From Eubacteriaceae bacterium (GTDB lineage Bacteria > Bacillota > Clostridia > Lachnospirales > Lachnospiraceae), in NCBI GenBank assembly GCA_902362455.1, contig CABIWJ010000006.1:63495-127494 (forward strand): 64,000 bases of DNA. The letters run 5' to 3'. Of this stretch, positions 1-8,337 are shown in pieces. The stretch's first letter is position 1, and each line of letters opens with the position of its first letter. Under the pieces are notes generated by a model that saw only the letters and a program-made list of their open reading frames with translations, had not been told where the DNA came from and made no database searches. Both the position numbers and the translations under genes were made by a program.

Positions 1-161
1 TTAATGCAAATAAGATTACACTTGATGTATCAGATGAAGTATTAGCTGATAGAAAAGCAAAATGGCAGCCAAGAGAGCCAAAGGTAACAACAGGATATCT
101 TGCAAGATATGCATCACTTGTAACTTCAGCAAATACAGGTGCAATTTTAAAAACTAACTAA
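1..161 (+). CDS. ilvD: Dihydroxy-acid dehydratase, C-terminal end (partial)
   Basis: The window opens inside a gene whose last 52 codons are read from base 3 to a TAA at 159-161. The peptide contains [18 protein letters not shown] and ends TGAILKTN, which matches the C-terminus of IlvD/EDD-family dihydroxy-acid dehydratase. That Fe-S enzyme catalyses the dehydration step of valine, leucine and isoleucine synthesis in the cytoplasm. Its position directly before an acetolactate synthase gene on the same strand supports the call, because ilvD-ilvB is a common clostridial order. The N-terminus and the cluster-binding cysteines lie outside the window. Confidence 0.85.
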   Translation, partial: NANKITLDVSDEVLADRKAKWQPREPKVTTGYLARYASLVTSANTGAILKTN

Positions 162-237
162 TCAGAAATATTAAACAATAGAATTCTATATAATATAGAT
201 TAAATAATGTTATAAAGATACAGAAAGGAAAGTAAAA

Positions 238-1929
238 ATGCAGTTAACAGGTTCAGAAATAATTATTGAATGTTTAAAAGAACAGGGCGTTGATACAGTA
301 TTCGGATACCCTGGTGGAACAATCTTAAATGTATATGATGAATTATATAAACATTCCGACGAAATAACTCACTATTTAACTTCGCATGAGCAGGGAGCTG
401 CCCATGCAGCAGACGGATATGCACGTTCAACAGGTAAAGTTGGTGTATGTATGGCAACATCAGGTCCGGGTGCAACTAACCTTGTAACAGGTATTGCAAC
501 AGCTTATATGGATTCAGTACCAATGGTTATAATCACAGCAAATGTTGCAAAGGCAGCACTTGGTAAGGATTCATTCCAGGAGGTTGACATTGTAGGTGTT
601 ACAATGCCAATTACAAAACATAATTATATGGTACGTGAGGTAGAAAATCTTGCAGACACAATTAGAAAAGCGTTCTATGTAGCTAAATCAGGTCGTCCGG
701 GTCCTGTTCTTGTAGATATTACTAAGGATGCTACAGCTAATAAGACAGAATATACTTATAAAGAACCAATGAAGATAGAGCGTTCTACAGAGAATATTAC
801 AGAAGAAGATATTGAAAAAGCAGTTAAATTAATAGAAAAATCTAAGAAACCATATATTTTTGTTGGTGGTGGTGCTGTTATATCAGATGCTTCTGATGAA
901 TTAAAGGAATTTGTTGAAAAGGTAAATGCTCCTGTATGTGATTCGCTTATGGGCAAAGGCGCATTTGACGGAACTAATCCTTTATATACAGGAATGTTAG
1001 GTATGCATGGAACAAAGACATCTAACTTTGGAGTTACGGAATGTGATTTACTTATTGCAATAGGTGCAAGATTCAGCGACAGAGTAACAGGTAATGCTAA
1101 GAAATTTGCTAAAAATGCAAAAGTTCTTCATATTGACATTGATCCTGCTGAGATTAATAAGAATATCCCTACAACAGCAAGTGTTATAGGTGATGTTAAA
1201 GAAGTTCTTACAAGATTGAATGCAAGATTAACAAAACATGACAGAACAGAATGGATTAATCACATAAATGAATTAAAAGCTACATATCCTTTAACATATA
1301 ATAAAAATGAGTTAAATGGACCATTTATTATGGAAAAGATTTATGAAGTGACAAATGGTGATGCTATTATCACAACAGAAGTTGGCCAGCATCAGATGTG
1401 GGCTGCACAGTATTATAAGTACAGTAAACCAAGAACATTTGTATCATCAGGTGGTGCAGGAACAATGGGATATGGTTTAGGAGCCAGCCTGGGTGCTAAG
1501 CTTGGTAATAAAGATAAAGTCGTTATTAATATAGCAGGTGACGGATGCTTCAGAATGAATATGAATGAGATTGCAACAGCAACAAGATATAATATTCCAA
1601 TCATTGAAGTAATTGTTAATAACCATGTATTAGGTATGGTTAGACAGTGGCAGACATTGTTCTATGGAAAGAGATATTCTAATACAACTCTTAATGATTC
1701 AGTAGATTTTGTCAAATTAGCTGAAGCTATGGGCGCTAAAGCATACAAGGTTACAAAACCAGAAGAATTAGAGCCTGTATTAAAGGAAGCTATTTCACTT
1801 AATATCCCTGTTGTAATTGATTGTCAGATAGGCAGTGATGATAAGGTATTCCCTATGGTTGCACCGAATGCACCAATCAGTGAAGCATTCTCGGCAGAGG
1901 ATTTAGCAGCTAAAGGTCTTGACTGTTAA
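238..1929 (+). CDS. ilvB: Acetolactate synthase large (catalytic) subunit
   Basis: This is a 563-residue ThDP enzyme that condenses two pyruvates to acetolactate, or pyruvate and 2-oxobutyrate to acetohydroxybutyrate, in branched-chain amino-acid synthesis. The N-terminal part carries the catalytic glutamate region (SHEQGAAHAADGYA, E51) and the SGPGATN segment. The C-terminal part carries the ThDP motif, beginning GDG near residue 434 and ending in NN about 28 residues later. Full length is normal for the family. The ATG at 238 follows an AGAAAGGAAAG ribosome site. It lies 76 bases after ilvD and is probably co-transcribed with it. No ilvN regulatory subunit is present next to it; that gene may be elsewhere. 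Confidence 0.95.
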   Translation: MQLTGSEIIIECLKEQGVDTVFGYPGGTILNVYDELYKHSDEITHYLTSHEQGAAHAADGYARSTGKVGVCMATSGPGATNLVTGIATAYMDSVPMVIITANVAKAALGKDSFQEVDIVGVTMPITKHNYMVREVENLADTIRKAFYVAKSGRPGPVLVDITKDATANKTEYTYKEPMKIERSTENITEEDIEKAVKLIEKSKKPYIFVGGGAVISDASDELKEFVEKVNAPVCDSLMGKGAFDGTNPLYTGMLGMHGTKTSNFGVTECDLLIAIGARFSDRVTGNAKKFAKNAKVLHIDIDPAEINKNIPTTASVIGDVKEVLTRLNARLTKHDRTEWINHINELKATYPLTYNKNELNGPFIMEKIYEVTNGDAIITTEVGQHQMWAAQYYKYSKPRTFVSSGGAGTMGYGLGASLGAKLGNKDKVVINIAGDGCFRMNMNEIATATRYNIPIIEVIVNNHVLGMVRQWQTLFYGKRYSNTTLNDSVDFVKLAEAMGAKAYKVTKPEELEPVLKEAISLNIPVVIDCQIGSDDKVFPMVAPNAPISEAFSAEDLAAKGLDC

Positions 1930-2006
1930 TATTAAGAGATGTAGAATGAGTTAATATAAGACATTAACACTTTAATGTGATGTAATATAAAAGGAGGACA
2001 CGAAAA

Positions 2007-3089
2007 GTGAGCAGAGTTTACAATTTTTCAGCCGGTCCGGCTGTATTACCTGAAGAGGTTTTAAAAGAAGCAGCAGCAGAAATGTTAGATTATAATGGTA
2101 CAGGAATGTCAGTTATGGAGATGAGTCATCGTTCTAAGGCTTATCAGGAGATAATAGATGCAGCAGAGCAGGATTTACGTGATTTAATGAACATTCCTGA
2201 TAACTATAAAGTATTATTCTTACAGGGTGGTGCATCGACACAGTTCGCAATGATTCCAATGAATCTTATGAAGAATGGAGTAGCTGATTACATAGTAACA
2301 GGTCAGTGGGCTAAAAAAGCATATCAGGAAGCACAGAAATTCGGTAAAGCTAATAAAATAGCTTCATCAGAGGATAAGACATTCTCATATATTCCTGATT
2401 GTTCAGATCTTCCAATCAGTGAAGATGCTGATTATGTATACATTTGTGAAAATAATACAATTTATGGTACGAAATATAAGACACTTCCTAATACAAAAGG
2501 TAAGACACTTGTAGCTGATGTTTCATCATGCTTCTTATCAGAGCCTGTAGATGTAACTAAATATGGTGTAATCTATGGTGGTGTTCAGAAGAATATCGGA
2601 CCTGCTGGTGTTGTAATTGTAATCATTCGTGAAGATTTAATTCCAGAAGAACCACTTGAAGGTGTTCCAACAATGTTACAGTACAAGATACACGCAGACA
2701 ATGGTTCTATGTACAATACACCTCCAGCATATGGTATCTATATTTGCGGTAAAGTATTCAAATGGTTAAAGAAGATGGGCGGACTTGAAGAGATGCAGAA
2801 ACGTAATATCGAGAAAGCTAAAATACTTTATGATTTCTTAGATGAGAGTGAATTATTCAAAGGAACTGTTGTTAAAGAGGACCGTTCATTAATGAATGTA
2901 CCATTTGTAACAGGTGATGCAGATTTAGATGCTAAGTTCGTTAAAGAAGCTAAAGAAGCAGGTTTTGAGAATCTTAAAGGACACAGAACAGTTGGTGGTA
3001 TGAGAGCAAGTATCTACAATGCAATGCCAATTGAAGGTGTTAAGAAATTAGTTGAATTTATGAGAAAATTTGAAGCAGAGAATAAATAG
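2007..3089 (+). CDS. serC: Phosphoserine aminotransferase
   Basis: This 360-residue PLP-dependent aminotransferase converts 3-phosphohydroxypyruvate and glutamate to phosphoserine. Diagnostic segments are NFSAGPAVLPEEVL at the N-terminus, QGGASTQFAMIPMN, and the PLP-lysine region YGGVQKNIGPAG near residue 195. The C-terminus contains GHRTVGGMRASIYNAMP. The start is a GTG at 2007 preceded by AAGGAGG at 1991-1997, so initiation here is well supported despite the rare codon. It is followed 27 bases later by serA, giving a serine-biosynthesis operon. Confidence 0.96.
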   Translation: MSRVYNFSAGPAVLPEEVLKEAAAEMLDYNGTGMSVMEMSHRSKAYQEIIDAAEQDLRDLMNIPDNYKVLFLQGGASTQFAMIPMNLMKNGVADYIVTGQWAKKAYQEAQKFGKANKIASSEDKTFSYIPDCSDLPISEDADYVYICENNTIYGTKYKTLPNTKGKTLVADVSSCFLSEPVDVTKYGVIYGGVQKNIGPAGVVIVIIREDLIPEEPLEGVPTMLQYKIHADNGSMYNTPPAYGIYICGKVFKWLKKMGGLEEMQKRNIEKAKILYDFLDESELFKGTVVKEDRSLMNVPFVTGDADLDAKFVKEAKEAGFENLKGHRTVGGMRASIYNAMPIEGVKKLVEFMRKFEAENK

Positions 3090-3116
3090 AATATTGCCTG
3101 CGGAATGGAGATTGAT

Positions 3117-4280
3117 ATGACAAAGATTAATTGTTTAAATCCTATTGCAAAAGTAGGTCTTGATTTATTTACAGATAATTATAATACAGTTGATAATTTC
3201 GAAGAAGCTGATGCTGTATTAGTAAGAAGTGCAGCAATGCATGATATGGAGATGCCAGCTTCATTAAAAGCAATTGCAAGAGCAGGAGCAGGTGTTAACA
3301 ATATTCCTCTTGAAAAATGTGCAGAAAAAGGTATTGTAGTATTCAATACACCAGGTGCAAATGCAAATGGCGTTAAAGAGCTGGTTATAGCTGGTATGTT
3401 ATTAGCAGCAAGAGATATCACTGGTGGTATCGAATGGGCTAAATCAGCAAAAGACGATGCTAATATAGCTAAGGCAGCAGAGAAAGAGAAGAAAAAATTT
3501 GCTGGTACAGAGATATATGGTAAAAAGCTTGGTGTAATCGGTCTTGGTGCAATTGGTGTTAAAGTTGCCAATGCAGCAGTTTCATTAGGAATGGAAGTAT
3601 ATGGTTATGATCCATATATTTCAGTTGCAGGCGCATGGAACTTATCAAGAAGTGTAAAACACATTGCGACAACAGAAGAGATATTCAAAGAGTGTGATTA
3701 CATAACAATTCATGTACCATTGTTAGATAGCACAAAGGGAATGATTAACAAAGAAGCTTTCGATATGATGAAAGACGGTGTTGTAATTCTTAACTATGCA
3801 AGAGATGTACTTGTTGATGAAGAAGCTATGGCAGATGCATTAAAATCAGGTAAAGTAAAGAGATATATGACAGATTTCCCTAATCCATTATCAGTTAATA
3901 TGGAGGGTGCAATTGTAACACCTCATATTGGTGCTTCAACAGAAGAATCAGAAGATAATTGTGCGATTATGGCAGTAAATGAGATTATGGACTTCATCGA
4001 GAATGGTAATATCAAGAATTCAGTAAATTACCCTAACTGTGATATGGGAGTATGTGATAAAGCAGCCCGTGTAACAATTTGTCATAAGAATATACCTAAT
4101 ATGTTGGGTCAGTTTACTTCTGCATTTGCAAATGAGAACATTAATATTTCTGATATGACAAATAAGAGCAGAGGTGATTATTCATATACAATGTTAGACC
4201 TTGATACAACAGCTTCTGATAGCGTAGTAAAAGCTATAGAGGCAATCGAGGGTGTAATTAAAGTCAGAGTAATAAAATAA
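3117..4280 (+). CDS. serA: D-3-phosphoglycerate dehydrogenase
   Basis: This 387-residue NAD-dependent dehydrogenase catalyses the first committed step of serine synthesis. Visible features are the Rossmann motif LGVIGLGAIG near residue 140, the catalytic arginine in LNYARDVLVDEEAM, the catalytic histidine in TPHIGASTEES and a C-terminal ACT-like domain (about residues 317-387) that usually gives serine feedback inhibition. I chose the ATG at 3117 because GGAG at 3107-3110 sits six bases upstream. An in-frame ATG at 3105 overlaps that GGAG and would add only four residues. It shares the operon with serC. Confidence 0.95.
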   Translation: MTKINCLNPIAKVGLDLFTDNYNTVDNFEEADAVLVRSAAMHDMEMPASLKAIARAGAGVNNIPLEKCAEKGIVVFNTPGANANGVKELVIAGMLLAARDITGGIEWAKSAKDDANIAKAAEKEKKKFAGTEIYGKKLGVIGLGAIGVKVANAAVSLGMEVYGYDPYISVAGAWNLSRSVKHIATTEEIFKECDYITIHVPLLDSTKGMINKEAFDMMKDGVVILNYARDVLVDEEAMADALKSGKVKRYMTDFPNPLSVNMEGAIVTPHIGASTEESEDNCAIMAVNEIMDFIENGNIKNSVNYPNCDMGVCDKAARVTICHKNIPNMLGQFTSAFANENINISDMTNKSRGDYSYTMLDLDTTASDSVVKAIEAIEGVIKVRVIK

Positions 4281-4285
4281 TGAGT

Positions 4286-4357
4286 TTTAATCAGATAGAT
4301 ATTATCTGATTAAATTTAAACGAAAAGTGTCGTTAGATAAATCTGGCGGCACTTTCG
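4286..4357 (+). terminator. Two adjacent hairpins after serA
   Basis: Bases 4286-4297 and 4303-4314 form a perfect 12-bp stem with a 5-base loop. A second stem (4321-4332 with 4347-4357, one bulge) follows directly. Neither has a long T-run, so they may attenuate or process the message rather than terminate it before the DUF1015 gene at 4384. Confidence 0.45.
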
Positions 4358-4383
4358 TATTATAAGAATGGAGAAAATAGAAG

Positions 4384-5619
4384 ATGGCAACAATAAAAGC
4401 ATTTGAATGTATAAAACCTACAAAGGAATTAGCTAAAGAAGTAGCAGCATTACCATATGACGTATATAATCGTGAAGAGGCACGCGAGGCTGTAAAAGGT
4501 AAGAAGTACTCATTTCTAAGAATTGACAGGGCAGAAACACAGTTTGATTCATCTGTAGATACATATGATGACAGAGTATATGCTAAAGCAAAAGAGTTAT
4601 TAGATGATATGATTAACGAAGGTGTATATGTTAAAGAAAATAAGAAATGCTATTATATCTATGAACTTACAATGGACGGAAGAATACAGACAGGTATAGT
4701 TGCATGTGCAAGCATTGATGATTACCTTAATAATGTTATCAAGAAACATGAGAATACAAGAGCAGAAAAGGAAATAGACAGAATAAGACACGTTGATACA
4801 TGTAATGCACAGACAGGACCTATTTTCCTGGCATACAGAGAGAATAAGAAGATTTCAGAAGTAATTAATGAAGTTAAAAAAACAGAACCAATATTTGCAT
4901 TCGTGGCTGATGATGGAATTAAGCACGTAGGTTATATAATAGATAAAGACGAAGACATTAAAACCATTGAAAATGAATTTTCAAATATTAACAATATTTA
5001 CATTGCTGATGGTCATCACAGGGCAGCTTCAGCCGTCAAGGTCGGAATCAAGAGAAGAGAAGAACATCCGGATTATGATGGAACAGAAGAATTTAATTAC
5101 TTTTTATCAGTATTATTCCAGGAGCAGGAATTAATGATTATGCCATATAATCGTGTTGTTAAAGATTTAAACGGATTAACATCTGATGAATTCATAGAAG
5201 AAGTTAAGAAGTCATTTGACATTGAGAAAGTCGGCACAGAGCCATATAATCCTCAGAAAAAGGGTGAAGTAGGAATGTATCTTGACAATGTATGGTACAA
5301 GCTAAGTGCAAAGAATGAAATATTAAGTGATGATGCAGTAGAGGGACTTGATGTATCATTACTTCAGAACAATGTCTTAAATCCTATACTTGGAATTGCA
5401 GATCCAAGAATAGATAAACGTATTGATTTCATAGGTGGAATAAGAGGACTTGCAGAATTAGAAAGAAGATGTGCGCTTGATATGAAAGTTGCGTTTGCAA
5501 TGTATCCTACATCTATTCAGGAATTATTCAATGTTGCTGATGCAGGTAAATTAATGCCGCCTAAGTCTACATGGTTTGAGCCAAAATTAAGGAGTGGATT
5601 ATTTATTCATGAAATATAA
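4384..5619 (+). CDS. DUF1015 family protein
   Basis: This 411-residue cytoplasmic protein resembles the DUF1015 family by its N-terminus (IKPTKELAKEVAALPYDVYN), the central YIADGHHRAASA motif and the C-terminal MPPKSTWFEPKLRSGL. In many Clostridia the family is encoded beside serC and serA, as here, which suggests a link to serine metabolism. The reaction is not established as far as I know. The conserved histidine pair in DGHHR is the best active-site candidate. Its last codons overlap the start of the Fur-family gene, so the two are probably translated together. Confidence 0.85.
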   Translation: MATIKAFECIKPTKELAKEVAALPYDVYNREEAREAVKGKKYSFLRIDRAETQFDSSVDTYDDRVYAKAKELLDDMINEGVYVKENKKCYYIYELTMDGRIQTGIVACASIDDYLNNVIKKHENTRAEKEIDRIRHVDTCNAQTGPIFLAYRENKKISEVINEVKKTEPIFAFVADDGIKHVGYIIDKDEDIKTIENEFSNINNIYIADGHHRAASAVKVGIKRREEHPDYDGTEEFNYFLSVLFQEQELMIMPYNRVVKDLNGLTSDEFIEEVKKSFDIEKVGTEPYNPQKKGEVGMYLDNVWYKLSAKNEILSDDAVEGLDVSLLQNNVLNPILGIADPRIDKRIDFIGGIRGLAELERRCALDMKVAFAMYPTSIQELFNVADAGKLMPPKSTWFEPKLRSGLFIHEI

Positions 5620-6112
5620 TACGAAGCAAAGGGAACTTATCTTAAAATATCTGTGTGAAAAAGAGGGTGAACACGTAAAGGCAGAGGATATTTTAGAATA
5701 TCTAAAGAATAATGATACACCGGTTGGTAAATCTACGGTCTATCGATATTTAGAGAATTTGGTTGAGCAGAATCTTGTCAGAAAATATACGATAGAAGAG
5801 GGGAAGGGTGCATGTTACCAGTTTACTGGTAATGATAGCACACACCATTGCAAAGAACATTATCATCTGAAATGTAGTGATTGTGGCGAACTGTTTCATG
5901 TGTCGTGTGAATTTATGGACGAAATAAATGAGCATATTTTAAATGAACATAATTTTGTGATAGACAAAAGTAAGACAGTATTCTATGGAACCTGCGAAAA
6001 ATGCCGTAAGAAAAAAGAGTGTAATAACGAAGAAAATAACAAACAGCGAGATGAAAAGTCAAATGAGAAATGTTGCAGTAAATCTAATGCTAAATATGAA
6101 AATGAAACTTAG
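5609..6112 (+). CDS. zur: Fur-family metal regulator, probably zinc-responsive (Zur)
   Basis: This 167-residue protein has an N-terminal winged helix (KSTVYRYLENLVEQNLV, about residues 41-57) and a C-terminal metal domain with two CxxC pairs (C89/C92 and C129/C132) plus a HHCKEHYH histidine cluster, as in Fur/Zur/PerR proteins. I call it Zur because the next operon is a zinc ABC transporter whose promoter is bracketed by two identical dyads. The ATG at 5609 lies 14 bases after AAGGAG and overlaps the DUF1015 stop by 11 bases; a GTG at 5594 is in frame but sits on the ribosome site. The last 45 residues are charged and low-complexity. The first operator dyad overlaps its stop codon. Confidence 0.8.
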   Translation: MKYNTKQRELILKYLCEKEGEHVKAEDILEYLKNNDTPVGKSTVYRYLENLVEQNLVRKYTIEEGKGACYQFTGNDSTHHCKEHYHLKCSDCGELFHVSCEFMDEINEHILNEHNFVIDKSKTVFYGTCEKCRKKKECNNEENNKQRDEKSNEKCCSKSNAKYENET

Positions 6113-6117
6113 TTTCA
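6103..6117. promoter_or_regulatory. Putative Zur box 1
   Basis: A perfect 7-1-7 dyad, TGAAACTTAGTTTCA, spans the last codons and stop of the Fur-family gene, just upstream of the -35 element of the zinc transporter promoter. The same 15 bases recur at 6169-6183. Confidence 0.75.
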
Positions 6118-6125
6118 AATTCACA

Positions 6126-6154
6126 TTGACAAAATAAAAAATAAGGTATATTAT
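6126..6154 (+). promoter_or_regulatory. Promoter of the zinc transporter operon
   Basis: TTGACA at 6126-6131 is followed after 17 bases by TATTAT (6149-6154), part of a TATTATAAT stretch. Transcription would start near 6160, inside the second operator, which fits repression by a metal-loaded Zur protein. Confidence 0.8.
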
Positions 6155-6157
6155 AAT

Positions 6158-6194
6158 CGGGTACAAATTGAAACTTAGTTTCAATTTGTACCCG
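6158..6194. promoter_or_regulatory. Putative Zur box 2 inside a 37-bp perfect palindrome
   Basis: Bases 6158-6175 and 6177-6194 are exact inverted complements around T6176. The core 6169-6183 is identical to box 1. The palindrome overlaps the expected transcription start. In RNA it would form an 18-bp hairpin followed by GTATTTTT, so it could also act at the transcript level. Confidence 0.75.
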
Positions 6195-6203
6195 TATTTT
6201 TAC

Positions 6204-6340
6204 TTACCATGAAATTTCGTTGAAATTGTCCTGGTAAGTAAAAAACGCTCCGCGAGGAGCGCACTGCGGAGGAGCAGAAAATGTTGCTATAGCAACCCGC
6301 CGCAGGCGGAGAATGTCGCAGGCGACATTATTTATTCTTA
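6204..6340 (+). repeat. Five-hairpin intergenic repeat, copy 1
   Basis: A 137-bp unit contains five short stems in a row: TTACCA/TGGTAA (6204-6237), GCTCC-GCGA-GGAGC (6247-6260), the self-complementary TTGCTATAGCAA (6284-6295), CCGCC-GCA-GGCGG (6297-6309) and ATGTCGC/GCGACAT (6313-6328). A near-identical copy lies at 37927-38064. No open reading frame of note is present. Here it lies in the znuA leader. Confidence 0.8.
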
Positions 6341-6350
6341 TTAAGAGAGT

Positions 6351-6442
6351 CACAGCTATTTGCATCGGAGCGAAAGCAAATAGCAATTATGGCAGATGAG
6401 AAATCACTCAGAAATGAGAAATCACTCAGAAATGAGGAAAGT
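6351..6442 (+). repeat. Two-hairpin leader element, copy A (before znuA)
   Basis: A perfect 9-bp stem GCTATTTGC/GCAAATAGC (6355-6384) is followed by ATGGCAGATGAGAAATC and an 18-bp unit present twice in tandem (6398-6415 and 6416-6433). It ends in GAGGAAAGT just before the znuA ATG. The same order of parts recurs at 7473-7629, 9329-9452 and 20592-20753. The first hairpin of the family is not evident in this copy. Confidence 0.7.
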
Positions 6443-7414
6443 ATGAAGAAGGTTTTAGATAAATTAATTATATTTACACTGATTTGCATAATGGTTGTTC
6501 CACTTTCAGCGTGTGGCAGGAAGAGTATAGATGATGACAGGTTACTAATTGTGACTACATTATTTCCACAATATGACTTTACAAGACAGATAGCGGGTGA
6601 TAAGGCTGATGTGAAATTGCTTTTATCACCGGGTATGGAAGCACATAGTTATGATCCGACACCATCAGATATTGCAAGTATAAATGAAAGTGATTTATTC
6701 ATTTATACAGGTGATAATATGGAGACCTGGGCGGCAAAACTGATAAAAGGGCTTGAGAAAGATGTCAATGTTCTAGATGTCTCAAAAGGTGTTGATATTA
6801 TTAAGACAGAAGATGAAGAGGGACATCATCATGATGAAGATGAAGAAGAACATGGACATGAGGGGCATAATCATATATATGATCCCCATATCTGGACAAG
6901 TATTTCTAATGCGAAGATTATGGTATCAAATATAGTTGATGAGTTGGTACAGATTGATGCAGAAAATGCTGACTATTATAGAAAAAATGCTGATAAATAT
7001 TTAGAGCAGCTAACAGAATTAGATAATGAATTTAAAGAAGTTGTTAGAAATTCGGATGTTAAAACAATATATTTTGCAGACAAATTTGCAATGTATTATT
7101 TCGTACATGATTATGGACTTAACTATGTATCGGCATATGATTCCTGCTCTTCAGAGACAGAACCAAGTGCTAAGCTTGTAGCAAAAATGATTGATGAAGT
7201 CAAGGAAAACAATGCACCAGCTATATTCTATGCGGAATTATCTAATCATAAGGCAGCAGATACGATAAGTGAGGAAACCAACACTAAGGAATATCTGTTA
7301 CATTCGTGCCATAACATTTCGAAAGATGAGTACAAAAAAGGTGTGACATATATAAGTCTTATGAAGCAGAATCTTGAAAATCTGAAAAAAGGTTTGAATT
7401 ATAATGGGAATTAA
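6443..7414 (+). CDS. znuA: Zinc ABC transporter substrate-binding lipoprotein
   Basis: This 323-residue protein has a lipoprotein signal peptide ending PLSAC, so it is anchored outside the membrane. The mature part matches the ZnuA/AdcA cluster-9 metal-binding family (LLSPGMEAHSYDPTPSDI, DPHIWTS). A histidine/acid-rich loop near residue 130 (GHHHDEDEEEHGHEGHNH) is typical of zinc rather than manganese binders. I start it at ATG 6443, preceded by GAGGA at 6434-6438. Reading further upstream to 6389 would translate the leader repeat. It heads an operon with an ATPase and a permease, under the putative Zur boxes. Confidence 0.9.
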   Translation: MKKVLDKLIIFTLICIMVVPLSACGRKSIDDDRLLIVTTLFPQYDFTRQIAGDKADVKLLLSPGMEAHSYDPTPSDIASINESDLFIYTGDNMETWAAKLIKGLEKDVNVLDVSKGVDIIKTEDEEGHHHDEDEEEHGHEGHNHIYDPHIWTSISNAKIMVSNIVDELVQIDAENADYYRKNADKYLEQLTELDNEFKEVVRNSDVKTIYFADKFAMYYFVHDYGLNYVSAYDSCSSETEPSAKLVAKMIDEVKENNAPAIFYAELSNHKAADTISEETNTKEYLLHSCHNISKDEYKKGVTYISLMKQNLENLKKGLNYNGN

Positions 7415-7472
7415 TGTTAGAAAATAAAAAACGTAAGAAAATGTGAGAAATGTCACACATAGCAGTGCAGAA

Positions 7473-7629
7473 TGGAGATTAGTGTGAAAAATAATGCTGA
7501 TGCGATTATTTTTCACACAGCTAATTGTTTCGGGGCGAAAACAATTAGCATATATGTCAGATGAGAAATCGCTTTAGCGAATTTCTCATCGCCTCCTCAC
7601 GACAAAGTCGCTCGGAAATGAGGATTAGT
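7473..7629 (+). repeat. Two-hairpin leader element, copy B (before znuC)
   Basis: It begins AATGGAGATTAGTG. Hairpin 1 is a perfect 14-bp stem (7482-7495 with 7505-7518) with loop GCTGATGCG. Hairpin 2 is an 11-bp stem (7520-7530 with 7539-7549) around CGGGGCGA. Then comes ATGTCAGATGAGAAATC, which folds with ATTTCTCATC into a third hairpin, and a final ribosome site GAGGATTAGT. Within it TCCTCA complements TGAGGA, so the znuC ribosome site could be sequestered. Confidence 0.75.
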
Positions 7630-8337
7630 ATGAAAAAACTACAATTAAAATGTGAAAATTTAACAATTGCATATGACAGGGTAAATGTATTTGAGAATAT
7701 GAGTTTTGAAGTAAATGAGGGTGATTACCTGAGTATAGTAGGTGAGAATGGTTCTGGTAAAAGCTCGCTTATAAAAGGAATATTAGGACTTGTTCCAATC
7801 AGAAAGGGTGAAGTGATATTTGAGGGTGGTGTAACTAAGAAAAATATCGGATATCTGCCCCAGCATACAGCAGCACAAAGTGATTTTCCAGCATCGGTAT
7901 ATGAAGTGATTCTTTCAGGCTGCCTGGCCAATGCAGGATTTCGCCCATTTTATACATCGAATGATAAGAAACGTGTTAAAAAGATTATGGAGAAATTAGG
8001 TATAACTGATTTAGCACAGAAAACATTTGGTAATCTGTCAGGTGGACAGAAGCAGAGAGTTCTTCTTGCAAGGGCATTACTTGCAACTGATAAGATATTA
8101 TTCTTAGATGAACCTATTACAGGGTTAGATCCACTGGTGACATCAGAATTTTATGAAGTAATATCGAAACTTAACAAAGAAGATAATCTTACCATAATTA
8201 TGATTTCACACGACCTGGAAAATGCAATGAAGTATTCGAATAAAATATTGCATATGAAAGAGAAAGGTTATTTCTTTGGAACTAAAGAAGAATATATAGA
8301 AAATATGGAAGGGAAAGATTTTTTGAATTATGATTGA
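7630..8337 (+). CDS. znuC: Zinc ABC transporter ATPase
   Basis: This 235-residue ABC ATPase powers zinc uptake with the ZnuA and ZnuB neighbours. It has Walker A GENGSGKSS, signature LSGGQKQRVLLARALL, Walker B ILFLDEP and the switch histidine in MISHDLENA. Its length is usual for ZnuC/MntB proteins. The ATG at 7630 is preceded by GAGGA at 7620-7624. An in-frame ATG at 7561 would add residues encoded only by the leader element and is rejected. The end overlaps the permease gene by eight bases, indicating translational coupling. Confidence 0.92.
   Translation: MKKLQLKCENLTIAYDRVNVFENMSFEVNEGDYLSIVGENGSGKSSLIKGILGLVPIRKGEVIFEGGVTKKNIGYLPQHTAAQSDFPASVYEVILSGCLANAGFRPFYTSNDKKRVKKIMEKLGITDLAQKTFGNLSGGQKQRVLLARALLATDKILFLDEPITGLDPLVTSEFYEVISKLNKEDNLTIIMISHDLENAMKYSNKILHMKEKGYFFGTKEEYIENMEGKDFLNYD

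Noticed and set aside
3179-3571. A 130-codon open frame on the minus strand opposite serA
   Set aside because: It lies wholly within a well-supported serA coding sequence, has no ribosome site and its composition is that of an antisense shadow.
6389-6442. Upstream ATG extending ZnuA by 18 residues
   Set aside because: The extension translates the leader element repeats and would displace the signal peptide from the N-terminus; a proper ribosome site precedes ATG 6443.
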